Positions 1 through 9,427 of a DNA stretch of 64,000 bases are shown here, one piece after another (positions within the stretch are counted from its first letter, which is position 1; every line of letters starts with the position of its first letter). The notes below the pieces were generated by a model that worked only from the letters and a program-made list of their open reading frames with translations, made no database searches and was not told the origin of the DNA. Source of the stretch: Erysipelotrichaceae bacterium (lineage in GTDB: Bacteria; Bacillota_I; Bacilli_A; Erysipelotrichales; Erysipelotrichaceae); assembly GCA_017404205.1 (NCBI GenBank), contig JAFRCV010000008.1:186001-250000 (forward strand), in the 5' to 3' direction. The position numbers were made by a program, and so were the translations under genes.

Positions 1-1
1 T

Positions 2-88
2 TTTAATTTCGCTGATATTTGTTTAACGATTGGTGTAGGCATATATATTGTTTCATTATTGAAGGAGTCAAAAAATGAAAGAGCTTAA
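2..88 (+). CDS. lspA: Signal peptidase II (LspA), C-terminal fragment
   Basis: This is the last 28 codons of a gene that begins before the window. The peptide begins FNFADICLTIGVGIYIV, which matches the conserved C-terminal FNxAD block of lipoprotein signal peptidase; its Asp is one of the two catalytic aspartates. The hydrophobic stretch after it would be the last membrane helix. The stop (TAA, 86-88) lies 14 bases inside rluD, so the two are translationally coupled. The lspA-rluD pair is a common Bacillota arrangement. LspA would mature the lipoproteins predicted elsewhere in this window. Only the tail is visible. Confidence 0.75.
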   Translation, partial: FNFADICLTIGVGIYIVSLLKESKNERA

Positions 89-986
89 ATTAATGGTAGA
101 TATTGATAATGTTGATTTAAGACTTGATTATTTTCTGGCATTAAATACGCCTTTAAGTCGCTCTAATATTCAAAAACTTATTAAAGATGGATCAATAACT
201 GTAAATGGAAAACGTTCAAAAAATGCCTATAAAACAGCGATTAATGACGAAATTAAAATTTTATATGAAGAAAATATAATATCAGATTTAAAGCCCAATG
301 ACGTTCCTTTAAATATTATTTATGAAGATGATGATTTATTAATAATCAATAAACAAAAGAATTTAGTTGTCCATCCAGCACCTGGAAATTATGACAACAC
401 AATTGTGAATGGCTTACTATATAGATCCAAACAATTATCAGATATTAATGGTTATTTTAGACCTGGTATTGTGCATAGAATTGATAAAGATACTAGTGGC
501 TTATTAGTTGTAGCTAAAAATAATGATGCACATATTAAACTAGCTGAGCAATTAAAAGACAAAACTATGTATCGCAAATATTATGCTTTAGTAAAAGGCG
601 TTATTAGTAATAATGAAGGTGTGATTAATGCGCCAATTGGAAGAAGTATTAAAGATCGTCAAAAAATGTGTGTAACTGAAAAGAATTCTAAAGAAGCTAT
701 TACTGAATTTAAAGTCTTAGAAAGATATCAAAACTCAACTCTATTGGATATAAAACTATTAACTGGTCGCACACATCAAATAAGAGTTCATATGTCATAT
801 ATTAATCATCCTGTTTTAAATGACAGCAAATATGGTGGTCCAATATTTGATGAAACTGGACAATATTTACATGCATATTATTTAAGTTTTATTCATCCAA
901 GCACTTTAAAAAGAATCGAATTTAAGACTGATATTCCTGAATATATGAAGGAATATATAAAAGAAAATGGAGGCAAATATGAATAG
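75..986 (+). CDS. rluD: RluD/YlyB-type 23S rRNA pseudouridine synthase
   Basis: 303 residues, the usual length for the RluA/RluD family. An S4 RNA-binding domain occupies about residues 15-75. The catalytic domain follows, with the family motif HRIDKDTSGLLV at 134-145; Asp137 is the expected catalytic residue. The later block LTGRTHQIRVHM is also typical. It would isomerise uridines in the large-subunit rRNA in the cytoplasm. A GGAG at 64-67 precedes the ATG by 7 bases, inside the end of lspA. The 3' end overlaps the next gene. The family is secure; the exact target uridines cannot be read from sequence. Confidence 0.93.
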   Translation: MKELKLMVDIDNVDLRLDYFLALNTPLSRSNIQKLIKDGSITVNGKRSKNAYKTAINDEIKILYEENIISDLKPNDVPLNIIYEDDDLLIINKQKNLVVHPAPGNYDNTIVNGLLYRSKQLSDINGYFRPGIVHRIDKDTSGLLVVAKNNDAHIKLAEQLKDKTMYRKYYALVKGVISNNEGVINAPIGRSIKDRQKMCVTEKNSKEAITEFKVLERYQNSTLLDIKLLTGRTHQIRVHMSYINHPVLNDSKYGGPIFDETGQYLHAYYLSFIHPSTLKRIEFKTDIPEYMKEYIKENGGKYE

Positions 987-2214
987 AAGCAATATTTATA
1001 AAATCTATCAACTCTATAATTTCTTTATGCATAATTATAATTATGTTAATTTTTCATTCTATGGAAAAGATTTTAAAGATGAATTATGGCTTTTAAATAA
1101 AGATAATGATGATTATCAAATAATTAGATTATCATCTAAAGAAATCATAACTAATCAAAATGAATTATTACGATTTGAAGCAATTAAACAAGTATTTCAA
1201 AAGCAATATAATCTAGAAAATATTAAATTACTAGATATACATATTTCTAATGATGAATATGGCATTGATAATGAAGAAAACATTGCGATAATAAACAGCA
1301 ATTATCATAGTGGCATTGATTTAAGTAAATATTTTATAGGAATTTATGATGTTGTTCATGATGTAGATAATGAGGAAGAAGAGATTAAATCATTATTAGA
1401 TTCAATAAATGAACAAGTGAATTTTAAAAAAGCTAAACAAAAAAGAAATAGATTCAAAGATCTTTTTTCTAAAAAGACGGTTGTTTTTTCTTTAATTGTC
1501 ATATCAGTTTTGATGTTTATTTTTTCGACAATATTAAGCAACAAATATTCTCAATCTGCTTCTTTAATTTTCCTTGGTGCCGATTATAAGATTTTCACTT
1601 TAGGATTAAAAGAATTTTGGCGTTTATTTACATATTCTTTTTTACATGGAAGTATTATCCATCTAATTTCTAATTGCCTTTCTTTATATGTTATTGGTTC
1701 CTTACTTGAACCCAGAATTGGACATTTAAAGTTTTTAGTAATCTATATTTTAGGTGTAATTGGTGCAGGCTTATCACACGGCATTCTATTAGGTAATTCA
1801 TTATGTATCGGAATGTCTGGTGGTATATATGCTTTATTTGCTTATTTTATATTATATTTTTCTAGAAGACGCATGATTAATTTTGCATCGATTATGCCAA
1901 CAATAATGATTAATTTACTTATCAATTTCATGCCTGGTGTATCTTGGCAAGGTCATTTAGGTGGTGCAATTATTGGCATTATCTTCTTTTATATTTATCT
2001 TGATGACAAAACAAATTATGCTGTTTTACCAGTTGTCTTTATTTTATTAATTGGATTATTTATTAAATATTATAAAGATTATAATATCAGGCCTTTTTAT
2101 GGCACAACTGATGCTGAAGTAGTTAAAATACATAATGATTTAATTAATTTTGATAATGCTCGTTCATTAGAACTTAGAATATATAATATATATGATACTT
2201 ATAAGGGAGAATAA
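979..2214 (+). CDS. Rhomboid family intramembrane serine protease
   Basis: About 411 residues. The first ~155 residues are a soluble N-terminal region I do not recognise. A rhomboid core follows with about seven membrane segments. The active site is visible: Ser in GMSGG (about residue 280) and His in WQGHLGG (about 326). The upstream HxxxHxxxxN-like histidines and Asn in FLHGSIIHLISN also fit the family. A long N-terminal domain ahead of the core resembles Bacillus YqgP. I chose the ATG at 979 because GGAGG at 969-973 precedes it; a longer reading from 967 adds four residues. The gene overlaps rluD by 8 bases. Substrates are unknown. Confidence 0.88.
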   Translation: MNRSNIYKIYQLYNFFMHNYNYVNFSFYGKDFKDELWLLNKDNDDYQIIRLSSKEIITNQNELLRFEAIKQVFQKQYNLENIKLLDIHISNDEYGIDNEENIAIINSNYHSGIDLSKYFIGIYDVVHDVDNEEEEIKSLLDSINEQVNFKKAKQKRNRFKDLFSKKTVVFSLIVISVLMFIFSTILSNKYSQSASLIFLGADYKIFTLGLKEFWRLFTYSFLHGSIIHLISNCLSLYVIGSLLEPRIGHLKFLVIYILGVIGAGLSHGILLGNSLCIGMSGGIYALFAYFILYFSRRRMINFASIMPTIMINLLINFMPGVSWQGHLGGAIIGIIFFYIYLDDKTNYAVLPVVFILLIGLFIKYYKDYNIRPFYGTTDAEVVKIHNDLINFDNARSLELRIYNIYDTYKGE

Positions 2215-2216
2215 TT

Positions 2217-2684
2217 ATGATTATTAGTTGGGATGAATATTTTATGGGTCTAGCTCATTTAAGTGCACTTCGATCAAAAGATCCAAATACTCAAGTTGGC
2301 GCATGTATAGTTGATGAAGATAAGAAAGTCGTTTCAATTGGCTATAATGGAATGCCAAGAGGCTGTAATGATGCTGATATGCCTTGGGCAAGAGAAGGTG
2401 GTTTCAAAGAAACAAAATATGCATATGTTGTTCACGCTGAATTAAATGCTATATTAAACTCACCAAGACAATTAAAAAATACAACACTATATGTATCTTT
2501 ATTTCCATGTAATGAATGTGCAAAAGCAATTATTCAATCTGGTATTAAAAAAATATATTATGAATCAGATAAATACAATGGCACAGATGGCAATGTTGTA
2601 TCTAAAGCTTTATTTGATAAAGCTGGTGTAGCTTACGAACAACTTCCTTTCAGTTTAGAACTTTCTTTAAAAAGAAAAGATTAA
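2217..2684 (+). CDS. comEB: dCMP deaminase (ComEB-type)
   Basis: 155 residues of the cytidine/deoxycytidylate deaminase fold. The zinc site is intact: HAE at 73-75 and PCNEC at 97-101. The early GYNGMPRGCND block is typical of dCMP deaminases rather than cytidine or tRNA deaminases. It converts dCMP to dUMP, the substrate of ThyA, whose gene is near 54 kb. AAGGGAGA at 2203-2210 supplies a Shine-Dalgarno site. The name comes from competence operons, but here the gene is far from comEA/comEC (22-24 kb), consistent with a nucleotide-supply role. Its end overlaps the converging gene by four bases. Confidence 0.9.
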   Translation: MIISWDEYFMGLAHLSALRSKDPNTQVGACIVDEDKKVVSIGYNGMPRGCNDADMPWAREGGFKETKYAYVVHAELNAILNSPRQLKNTTLYVSLFPCNECAKAIIQSGIKKIYYESDKYNGTDGNVVSKALFDKAGVAYEQLPFSLELSLKRKD

Positions 2685-3253
2685 ATATTAAATTTTTTAT
2701 CTTTTTTCCATTTTTTATATAAGCTCTTATAATATTTAAGAGCTTTTTCTTCGCCATTGTCTTTTAAATATTTAAGTAAATGCATATGTCTTCTAGCATT
2801 TTCTTTGCCCATAAATATTTGGTCTTTTCCATTAACAAGAAAATTATATGGTGAGGAATCTGTGTAATTCTTTTTATTGTAGATCTTGCTTGCGGCAATT
2901 TTGTCACATGCAGCTTCTAATAAATAATTTAATGGCATTTCTAATGCTAAATTGTTTAGTTTTTCGTAATCTTTATCTATCCAATATTCATAATGGTGTT
3001 TATTTCTCCCTTTATGATGCAACCAAGCAAGCGAATATCCCTTATCTTCTTTTTCAGCATCAATAGGTGAGCGATATCCTTGAAAATATTTAACACCAGA
3101 AAAAAATTCAATAGGTGAATATTTAGATAAATCATGAAGTATGCCTTGTTTAATTAAACCTGATTTAAAGCATAGTTTTGTAACTTCAAATTTATGTTTT
3201 GTTATTGTCGATAAATGTCCAAAAAAGCGATATAAGTAAGATTCTTTTTTCAT
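2681..3253 (-). CDS. DUF5662 family protein
   Basis: 190 residues from the ATG at 3253. A longer reading would use a TTG at 3268, but that codon overlaps the -10 element. The N-terminal pattern, with the motif HDLSKYSP and the later HHKGRNKHHYEYW, matches DUF5662, a conserved but uncharacterised Bacillota family sometimes mislabelled as catalase. The repeated His and Asp residues suggest an HD-like metal site; that is inference. There is no signal peptide or membrane segment. It is transcribed divergently from nusB and converges on comEB. Its start has no Shine-Dalgarno and lies six bases after a TATAAT. Confidence 0.75.
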   Translation of the reverse strand: MKKESYLYRFFGHLSTITKHKFEVTKLCFKSGLIKQGILHDLSKYSPIEFFSGVKYFQGYRSPIDAEKEDKGYSLAWLHHKGRNKHHYEYWIDKDYEKLNNLALEMPLNYLLEAACDKIAASKIYNKKNYTDSSPYNFLVNGKDQIFMGKENARRHMHLLKYLKDNGEEKALKYYKSLYKKWKKDKKFNI

Positions 3254-3259
3254 TTTTTC

Positions 3260-3282
3260 ATTATACAATATTGTAGTATAAT
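3260..3282. promoter_or_regulatory. Divergent promoter pair, DUF5662 gene (-) and nusB (+)
   Basis: On + a TATAAT at 3277-3282 is followed by six bases and the nusB ATG at 3289. On - a TATAAT (3265-3260) is followed by six bases and the DUF5662 ATG at 3253. The two hexamers face outwards with 11 bases between them in a nearly palindromic block. A weak -35 (TTTTCA, 3255-3260, 16-base spacer) serves nusB. Both transcripts would begin at or next to the A of the ATG, so both are predicted leaderless. Confidence 0.7.
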
Positions 3283-3288
3283 ATTTTT

Positions 3289-3663
3289 ATGAATCGCCAC
3301 GAAGCTAGGTTGCATGTTATATTTGCTCTTTATCAACATTTATTATTAAACAAAGATTTAAATGAATGTTTTTTAGATAACTTTGAAACTGATAACGAAA
3401 TCGTTTTAGCTTTAAAAGAAGATATTAAAAATAATGTTGACATCTATATTGATGAAATAAATAAACATCTTAAAAGATGGAGTTTTGATCGTTTAAGCTT
3501 TATTGATCAAGCGATATTACTTGAAGCTTGTTCGGAAATAAAATTAAATCTAAATAATAAAAATATAGTTATTGATGAGGCCATTATAATAGCGAAAGAA
3601 TACTCAGATGACGATTCTTATAAATATATAAATGGAGTACTAGATAACTTATGGAAACAATAA
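3289..3663 (+). CDS. nusB: Transcription antitermination factor NusB
   Basis: 124 residues, an all-helical NusB-like protein. The C-terminal half, IDQAILLEACSEIKL followed by VIDEAIIIAKEYSDDDSYKYINGVLDNL, is the family signature. NusB binds boxA RNA with S10 (NusE) and promotes antitermination on rRNA operons. It opens the run nusB-xseA-xseB-ispA-dxs-recN, a conserved Bacillota order. There is no Shine-Dalgarno; the ATG is six bases after TATAAT, so the transcript is probably leaderless. It overlaps xseA by 13 bases. Confidence 0.9.
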   Translation: MNRHEARLHVIFALYQHLLLNKDLNECFLDNFETDNEIVLALKEDIKNNVDIYIDEINKHLKRWSFDRLSFIDQAILLEACSEIKLNLNNKNIVIDEAIIIAKEYSDDDSYKYINGVLDNLWKQ

Positions 3664-4910
3664 ATGTTTTCACGTTAGTTACTTATATAAAAAGATATTT
3701 AGAAAACGATGCACATTTAAATAAAGTTTTAGTAAGTGGCGAAATATCTAATTTTAAAAATCATAATTCAGGACATCTTTATTTCACGCTTAAAGATGAT
3801 AGGGCTGCGATTAATTGTGTAATGTTTTCTTCAAAAGCGAGATTAATTAATTTTGATCCTAAAAATGGTGATAAAGTAATTGTTTCAGGAAATATATCTG
3901 TTTTTGAATCAACTGGTCAAATGCAATTATATGTTAATAATATGAAGATTGATGGACTAGGTGATTTATACCAAAGATATGAGGAACTCAAGAACAAACT
4001 ATATGCTGAAGGATATTTTAATCAAGAGCATAAAAATGTTTTAAAAAATAAATATCCTGAAAAAGTAGCTGTTTTAGTTGGCGATAATTCAGCAGCAATG
4101 TCTGATATAAAAACTACATTTTATAGAAGATGGCCAATCTGCAAAGTCGATTATTATCCTGTGTTAGTTCAAGGAAAAGATGCATCTAAAAATATAATTG
4201 AGAATTTATTATTAGTTGATGAACTTGATTATGATGCCATTATTTTGGCAAGAGGAGGAGGTTCATTTGAAGATCTTTTCCAATTCAATGATGAATCATT
4301 AGTCAAAACAATTTATTCATTAAAAACATTTTTAATTAGTGGTGTCGGACATGAACAAGATTACACATTAGTTGATTTTGTATCTGATTTAAGAGCACCA
4401 ACGCCCACTGCTTCTGTTGAATTATTAACTCCTAATATTAATGATATATTATTAAAATTAGATGATTATAATTCAACAATGGAATATGTAATCAATAATC
4501 GTATTGCTTTTTTAGAAAACAAATATGATCATTTATCTAAAAATAAATATCTCTTAAATCCTAAATTAATAATAGAAAAAATGGAATTAAAAATTGATTC
4601 TTTATATAAATCACTAAACAAATATTCCTTAATATTAAAAAATAAAGAATTGATGATTGATAATTTTGTTGATTTAATAAAAAATAATTTGAAATCATTA
4701 TTTCTTAATAAAGAACATAAAATTATGTCTTTGGAAAAATTACTAAGCGCATATTCTTATAAAAACATTCTAAAAAGGGGATATAGTGTCATTTACAAAG
4801 ATAATAAGATCATAAAAGACTGTGATGATTTAAAAAACAACGACAATATTGATATTCAATTATATAATGGACGCTTAAAGGCTGAAATTAAGGAGGCTAA
4901 AAATGGCTAA
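3651..4910 (+). CDS. xseA: Exodeoxyribonuclease VII large subunit
   Basis: 419 residues, normal for XseA. An N-terminal OB-fold covers about residues 1-100 (SGEISNFKNHNSGHLYFTLK). The catalytic domain contains ARGGGSFEDLFQFNDE and GHEQDYTLVDFVSDLRAPTPTAS, both family hallmarks. A long helical region and a short C-terminal domain (GYSVIYKD) follow. With XseB it degrades single-stranded DNA in both directions in the cytoplasm. It overlaps nusB upstream and xseB downstream by 8 bases, so all three are translationally coupled. Confidence 0.95.
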   Translation: METINVFTLVTYIKRYLENDAHLNKVLVSGEISNFKNHNSGHLYFTLKDDRAAINCVMFSSKARLINFDPKNGDKVIVSGNISVFESTGQMQLYVNNMKIDGLGDLYQRYEELKNKLYAEGYFNQEHKNVLKNKYPEKVAVLVGDNSAAMSDIKTTFYRRWPICKVDYYPVLVQGKDASKNIIENLLLVDELDYDAIILARGGGSFEDLFQFNDESLVKTIYSLKTFLISGVGHEQDYTLVDFVSDLRAPTPTASVELLTPNINDILLKLDDYNSTMEYVINNRIAFLENKYDHLSKNKYLLNPKLIIEKMELKIDSLYKSLNKYSLILKNKELMIDNFVDLIKNNLKSLFLNKEHKIMSLEKLLSAYSYKNILKRGYSVIYKDNKIIKDCDDLKNNDNIDIQLYNGRLKAEIKEAKNG

Positions 4911-5097
4911 ACAAAGTTTTGAATCAAAGATTAAAAAATTAGAAGAAATAGTAAGCAAATTAGATGATGAAGATACTGATTTAGATAGTAGTATCGCTCT
5001 TTATGAAGAAGGTTTAAAGCTTTCTGATGAATTAAAAAAACAATTAGAAACTTATAAAGAAAGAATTGCCAATATTGAGGCTAATAATAATGAATAA
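4903..5097 (+). CDS. xseB: Exodeoxyribonuclease VII small subunit
   Basis: 64 residues, a small two-helix protein typical of XseB: FESKIKKLEEIVSKLDDEDTDLDSSIALYEEGLKLSDELKKQL. It packs around the XseA helices to form the active exonuclease. GGAGG at 4891-4895 gives a strong Shine-Dalgarno. It overlaps xseA by 8 bases and ispA by 8 bases. Confidence 0.93.
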   Translation: MAKQSFESKIKKLEEIVSKLDDEDTDLDSSIALYEEGLKLSDELKKQLETYKERIANIEANNNE

Positions 5098-5911
5098 TTT
5101 TGATGAATATCTATTAAAATCCTTTGATAAATTCAAAGACTCAATTATTAAAGATGCAATGATATATTCTATTAAAGGTGGTAAGCATTTTCGTCCAAAT
5201 ATACTCTTTGCGATAATTAAAGGCTTTGGTTTAAAGGAAGAGATCGCTTATGATGCAGCATTAGCGATTGAATATGTCCATACTTATTCTTTAATACATG
5301 ATGATTTGCCAGGAATGGATAATGATGAATACCGAAGAGGTAAGCTATCTTGTCATGCTAAATTTGGTGAAGATATCGCTATATTAACTGGCGATAGTTT
5401 ATTAACACATGCCTTTTCTTGTATAACAAATAGCAATTATAATAATGATTTAAAAGTTAATCTTATTAATATTTTAAGTAAATATGCTGGTCTAGATGGC
5501 ATGATATATGGACAATTATTAGATGTTACTTCAAATCACAATGTAAATAGCGATGAATTATTTTTAATTCAAGACAATAAAACTGGCGCATTATTCAAAT
5601 ATGTTTGTCTTGCAGCTATGTATTTATCTAATAGTAATAATTATGATTATTTTGAAAAATTAGGTTCTAAAATTGGCATCGTTTTTCAAAACCAAGATGA
5701 TTTATTTGATGTTATAAAAACTGAAGAACAAACAGGAAAATCAAATTCTGATTTAAGGAATGATAAAATTACTGCTTTATCATTTAAATCCGTTGATGAA
5801 TTAAAAAAGCATATCAGTTCTTTATTTGATGATTTAAGAACATATCTAAATGATGCACCATTTAATAATAAATATTTACTAGATATAATTAATATAATGG
5901 AAAAACGATGA
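5090..5911 (+). CDS. ispA: Polyprenyl synthase (farnesyl/geranylgeranyl diphosphate synthase)
   Basis: 273 residues from the ATG at 5090, which has GAGG at 5076-5079; an upstream in-frame start at 5066 lies within xseB and is less likely. Both aspartate-rich motifs are present: first HDDLPGMDND (Asp71, Asp72) and second QNQDDLFD (Asp203, Asp204). GGKHFRP is the isopentenyl diphosphate-binding block. It condenses C5 units made by the MEP pathway, whose first enzyme, Dxs, is encoded next. The stop is TGA, evidence for the standard code. Product chain length cannot be fixed from sequence. Confidence 0.9.
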   Translation: MNNFDEYLLKSFDKFKDSIIKDAMIYSIKGGKHFRPNILFAIIKGFGLKEEIAYDAALAIEYVHTYSLIHDDLPGMDNDEYRRGKLSCHAKFGEDIAILTGDSLLTHAFSCITNSNYNNDLKVNLINILSKYAGLDGMIYGQLLDVTSNHNVNSDELFLIQDNKTGALFKYVCLAAMYLSNSNNYDYFEKLGSKIGIVFQNQDDLFDVIKTEEQTGKSNSDLRNDKITALSFKSVDELKKHISSLFDDLRTYLNDAPFNNKYLLDIINIMEKR

Positions 5912-7767
5912 TGAATTTATTAGATATAAAAGACCCTACATTTTTGAAGAATTTAAATGAAAACGAATTAAAAGAATTAGCGGATGAAATTCGTTTATTT
6001 TTAGTTAATTCGATTTCTAAAACTGGTGGTCATCTATCGAGTAATTTAGGTGTAGTTGAATTAACGATTGCACTACATTATTGTTTTAATTCGCCAAATG
6101 ATAAATTATTATTTGATGTTGGGCATCAATCATATACACATAAGATTTTAACTGGTAGAGCTCGCGATTTTGATAAATTAAGAAAAATTGATGGTATTTC
6201 GGGCTTTCAAAGAAGAAGCGAAAGTATCTATGATTGTTTTGAAGCAGGACATTCTTCTACCGCTTTGTCAATTGGCCTAGGTATGGCTATTGCAAGAGAT
6301 TTAAATCATGATGATTATGAAATAATTCCTATCGTTGGCGACGCATCAATGTCGTCTGGTCTTTCTCTTGAAGCTTTAAATCAAATAGGCGATTTAAAAT
6401 CAAAATTAATTATTATTTTTAATGACAACAATATGTCGATATCAAAAAACAAAGGTTCATTAACTAAAGCTTTTGCTTATTTACGCTCATCATCAAAATA
6501 TGTAAATTTAAAAGAAGATTTAAAAGATTATTTAAGTAAGATAAAAGAAGGTAAAAAGTATCTCAATTTCTTAAAAGGTGTTAGAGATTCAATTAAATCT
6601 AAATTAATTAATGATGGAATTTTTAAGGAATTTGATATTGATTATTTAGGACCGGTTGATGGCCATGATATTGGCGCTTTAATTAAAGCTTTTAATGCTG
6701 CTAAACAAAAAGACGGCCCAATAGTGATTCATGTTGTAACAAAAAAAGGAAAAGGATATGAATACGCAGAAAATGATACTAATGGAAAATGGCATGGCGT
6801 TTCTCCTTTTGATATTTCTACCGGTTTGCCTTTAAAAACATTACCTGAAAATCATTTATCTTATTCAAAAATAGTTTCAAACCATATCAATGATTTAATG
6901 GAAATTAATCAAGATATTGTCGCAATTACTCCAGCTATGATTTCCGGAAGTCAATTAGAAGATTTATTTAAAAAACATCCTGAACGTTGTTTTGATTGTG
7001 GCATAGCTGAGGATCATGCTGTTGATTTTGCTGTTGGTCTTGCTCTAGAAAATAAAAGACCATTTGTATCAATTTATTCATCTTTTTTACAACGTGCATA
7101 TGACCAAATTAATCATGATGTGTGTAGGATGAATTTGCCAGTGGTTTTCGGCATTGATAGGGCTGGCATAGTAGGCGAAGATGGCAGTTCACATCAAGGT
7201 GTTTTTGATATTAGTCTTTTAAATGCGTTACCTAATATGGTTATTGCGCAAGGAAAAGATGCGAATGAAATCAAAAATCTATTTGATTTAGCTTTTAATT
7301 CAAATTATCCATTTGCAATTAGATATCCAAGGGGACATATTTTAGATACTAAATATAAAAAAGAAGAAATTTTATTAGGAAAATGGGAAATTATTGTTAA
7401 TAATGATAATGAGGATGCCATTATTATTTCCTATGGTAATGATGTCTGCCAAATTGAAAAACATATAAAAAGTGAAAAGCTAAATTATACATTAGTAAAT
7501 GCCCGCTTTATCAAGCCAATCGATGAAGATTTATTATTAAAATTAGCTTCTAAAAACAAGCCTATCTTTATTTATACAAACGAAATAATAAAGGGTGGAA
7601 TTGGCGATTCAATACTTGAATTGTTTAATATTTCAAATATTAAAGTACCTCTTCATATTCTTGGAATCGATGATATATATGTTAAACACGGTGAGATGTC
7701 TAAAGTTAAAGAAAGTCTCCATTTAGACTTAGAAAATTTATATAATTATATTAAAGAAAATGCTTAA
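5908..7767 (+). CDS. dxs: 1-deoxy-D-xylulose-5-phosphate synthase
   Basis: 619 residues with the full Dxs architecture. The thiamine diphosphate site runs from GDASMSSG (144-151) to NDNNMSIS (172-179). The transketolase pyrimidine-binding domain contains GIAEDHAVDFAVG, and the C-terminal domain begins near residue 490. It condenses pyruvate and glyceraldehyde 3-phosphate, the entry step to isoprenoids. GDASMSSG differs from the common GDGAxTGG but keeps the essential Gly and Asp. It overlaps ispA by 4 bases; two ATGs sit side by side at 5908 and 5911. Confidence 0.94.
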   Translation: MMNLLDIKDPTFLKNLNENELKELADEIRLFLVNSISKTGGHLSSNLGVVELTIALHYCFNSPNDKLLFDVGHQSYTHKILTGRARDFDKLRKIDGISGFQRRSESIYDCFEAGHSSTALSIGLGMAIARDLNHDDYEIIPIVGDASMSSGLSLEALNQIGDLKSKLIIIFNDNNMSISKNKGSLTKAFAYLRSSSKYVNLKEDLKDYLSKIKEGKKYLNFLKGVRDSIKSKLINDGIFKEFDIDYLGPVDGHDIGALIKAFNAAKQKDGPIVIHVVTKKGKGYEYAENDTNGKWHGVSPFDISTGLPLKTLPENHLSYSKIVSNHINDLMEINQDIVAITPAMISGSQLEDLFKKHPERCFDCGIAEDHAVDFAVGLALENKRPFVSIYSSFLQRAYDQINHDVCRMNLPVVFGIDRAGIVGEDGSSHQGVFDISLLNALPNMVIAQGKDANEIKNLFDLAFNSNYPFAIRYPRGHILDTKYKKEEILLGKWEIIVNNDNEDAIIISYGNDVCQIEKHIKSEKLNYTLVNARFIKPIDEDLLLKLASKNKPIFIYTNEIIKGGIGDSILELFNISNIKVPLHILGIDDIYVKHGEMSKVKESLHLDLENLYNYIKENA

Positions 7768-9427
7768 AAGTTTAAGAATTAAAAATTATGCGATTATAGA
7801 TGATTTATCAATTGATTTTGAAGATGGTTTTAATGTTTTTACGGGTGAAACAGGCGCAGGTAAATCTATTATTTTTGGTGCTTTAAGCCTTTTATTTAAA
7901 GGCAGAAGTGATACCTCTTTAATTAAACACGGAAAAGATAAAGCAATCATTGAAGGTGTATTTTCAATAAAAGATGACTATATTAAAAAGCTTTTAGATG
8001 AACAAGATATTGAGTACGATGATGAACTTATTATCAAAAGAGTATTTTCTGTAGATAATCACAATTCTATTAAGGTTAATCAATCTAATGTAACATTAAA
8101 TTTTCTTAATGAATTATTAAATCCTTTTATTGATATTCATTCTCAAAAAGACAATCAATTGTTATATGTTAAATCTTATCAATTATTATTACTAGATAAA
8201 TTTTCTAATAATTCTGATTTATTAAATAAATATCATATAGCATACAATAATTATCTTTCTTTAAAGAAACAGTATGAGGATTTAAAGAATAATACTTATA
8301 GTGAAAGAGAAATTGAATTTTATAAATATGATTTAAATGAATTAGAAGAAGCAAATATTGATATTAATGAAGAAGAAGAATTAGAAACAAACGAGAAATT
8401 ATTTAAAGAAAACGAAAAATATGCCCAGATTTATAATGAAGCATACGATTTATATAATAAAGATAATGGAATAAAAGAACAACTTTACTCATTATTACAA
8501 TCAATCAATAGTATTGATGATAATTTGAATGATAAGGTCTTATCTTATAAGAACAAGTTTGAAGAAGATTATTATTCTTTAGATGAAAATATAAGTCAGA
8601 TTCTTTTATACTTAAAGTCATTGAATGATAATGATTTAAATATAGAAGCTATTGAAGAAAGACTTTACATCTATAACAAGTTAAAAAGAAAACACAAATG
8701 TGATACTAATGGATTAATTACTTTAAAAGAAGAATTAAAAGCCAAAATTGAAGCATTTGAAGATCGAGATAAAGTTCTTAATGAAAAATTAAATGAAGTA
8801 AATAAGTCGTTGGAAACCATAAATAAAATAGGTGAAGAATTAAGTGTATCTAGAAAGAATAACGCTAAAGAACTTGAAAGATTAATCTTAATTGAAACAA
8901 ATGAATTATTATTAAAAAATTGTAAATTTGAAATATTAGTAAATAATGTAGAACCTAATAGCAACGGTTTAGATGATGTAGATTTTTTAGTTTGCATGAA
9001 TAAAGGTGAAGAATTAAAACCATTAAGAAATATCGCAAGTGGTGGAGAAGTTTCAAGATTAATGCTTGCTTTAAAATCAGTATTCTCTAAAATATCGAGC
9101 ACTGATTTATTAATACTTGATGAGATCGATACTGGTGTTAGTGGCAATGTTGCAAATGTTGTTGGTGAAAAAATTGCTAAGATATCAAAAAATACTCAAG
9201 TTTTATGTATTAGTCATTTAGCGCTTGTGGCTGCTTATGCAGATTCGCATTATTTAATTTATAAAGAAGATGATAATGTAGAAACTACTACCAAAGTTAA
9301 GAAATTAAGTACCGATGATATTATTAAAGAACTTGCTTCAATGTCGTCTTCAGATAACAACACAAAAGCTTTGGCAGCTGCATCAGAAATATATAATAAA
9401 GCTCAAAAAACAAAGTCTGAAATATGA
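7760..9427 (+). CDS. recN: DNA repair protein RecN
   Basis: 555 residues, an SMC-like ATPase. Walker A is GETGAGKS at 29-36, the signature is ASGGEVSRLMLALK and Walker B is LLILDEIDTGVSG. Between them lie two coiled-coil arms (about 150-370). RecN acts early at double-strand breaks in the cytoplasm. In many Bacillota tlyA and argR sit between dxs and recN; both are absent here and recN overlaps dxs by 8 bases. The stop is TGA, overlapping the ATG of the next gene. Confidence 0.94.
   Translation: MLKSLRIKNYAIIDDLSIDFEDGFNVFTGETGAGKSIIFGALSLLFKGRSDTSLIKHGKDKAIIEGVFSIKDDYIKKLLDEQDIEYDDELIIKRVFSVDNHNSIKVNQSNVTLNFLNELLNPFIDIHSQKDNQLLYVKSYQLLLLDKFSNNSDLLNKYHIAYNNYLSLKKQYEDLKNNTYSEREIEFYKYDLNELEEANIDINEEEELETNEKLFKENEKYAQIYNEAYDLYNKDNGIKEQLYSLLQSINSIDDNLNDKVLSYKNKFEEDYYSLDENISQILLYLKSLNDNDLNIEAIEERLYIYNKLKRKHKCDTNGLITLKEELKAKIEAFEDRDKVLNEKLNEVNKSLETINKIGEELSVSRKNNAKELERLILIETNELLLKNCKFEILVNNVEPNSNGLDDVDFLVCMNKGEELKPLRNIASGGEVSRLMLALKSVFSKISSTDLLILDEIDTGVSGNVANVVGEKIAKISKNTQVLCISHLALVAAYADSHYLIYKEDDNVETTTKVKKLSTDDIIKELASMSSSDNNTKALAAASEIYNKAQKTKSEI

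Noticed and set aside
8671-9147. A 158-codon minus-strand frame inside recN
   Set aside because: It lies wholly opposite a well-supported gene and shows no family features.
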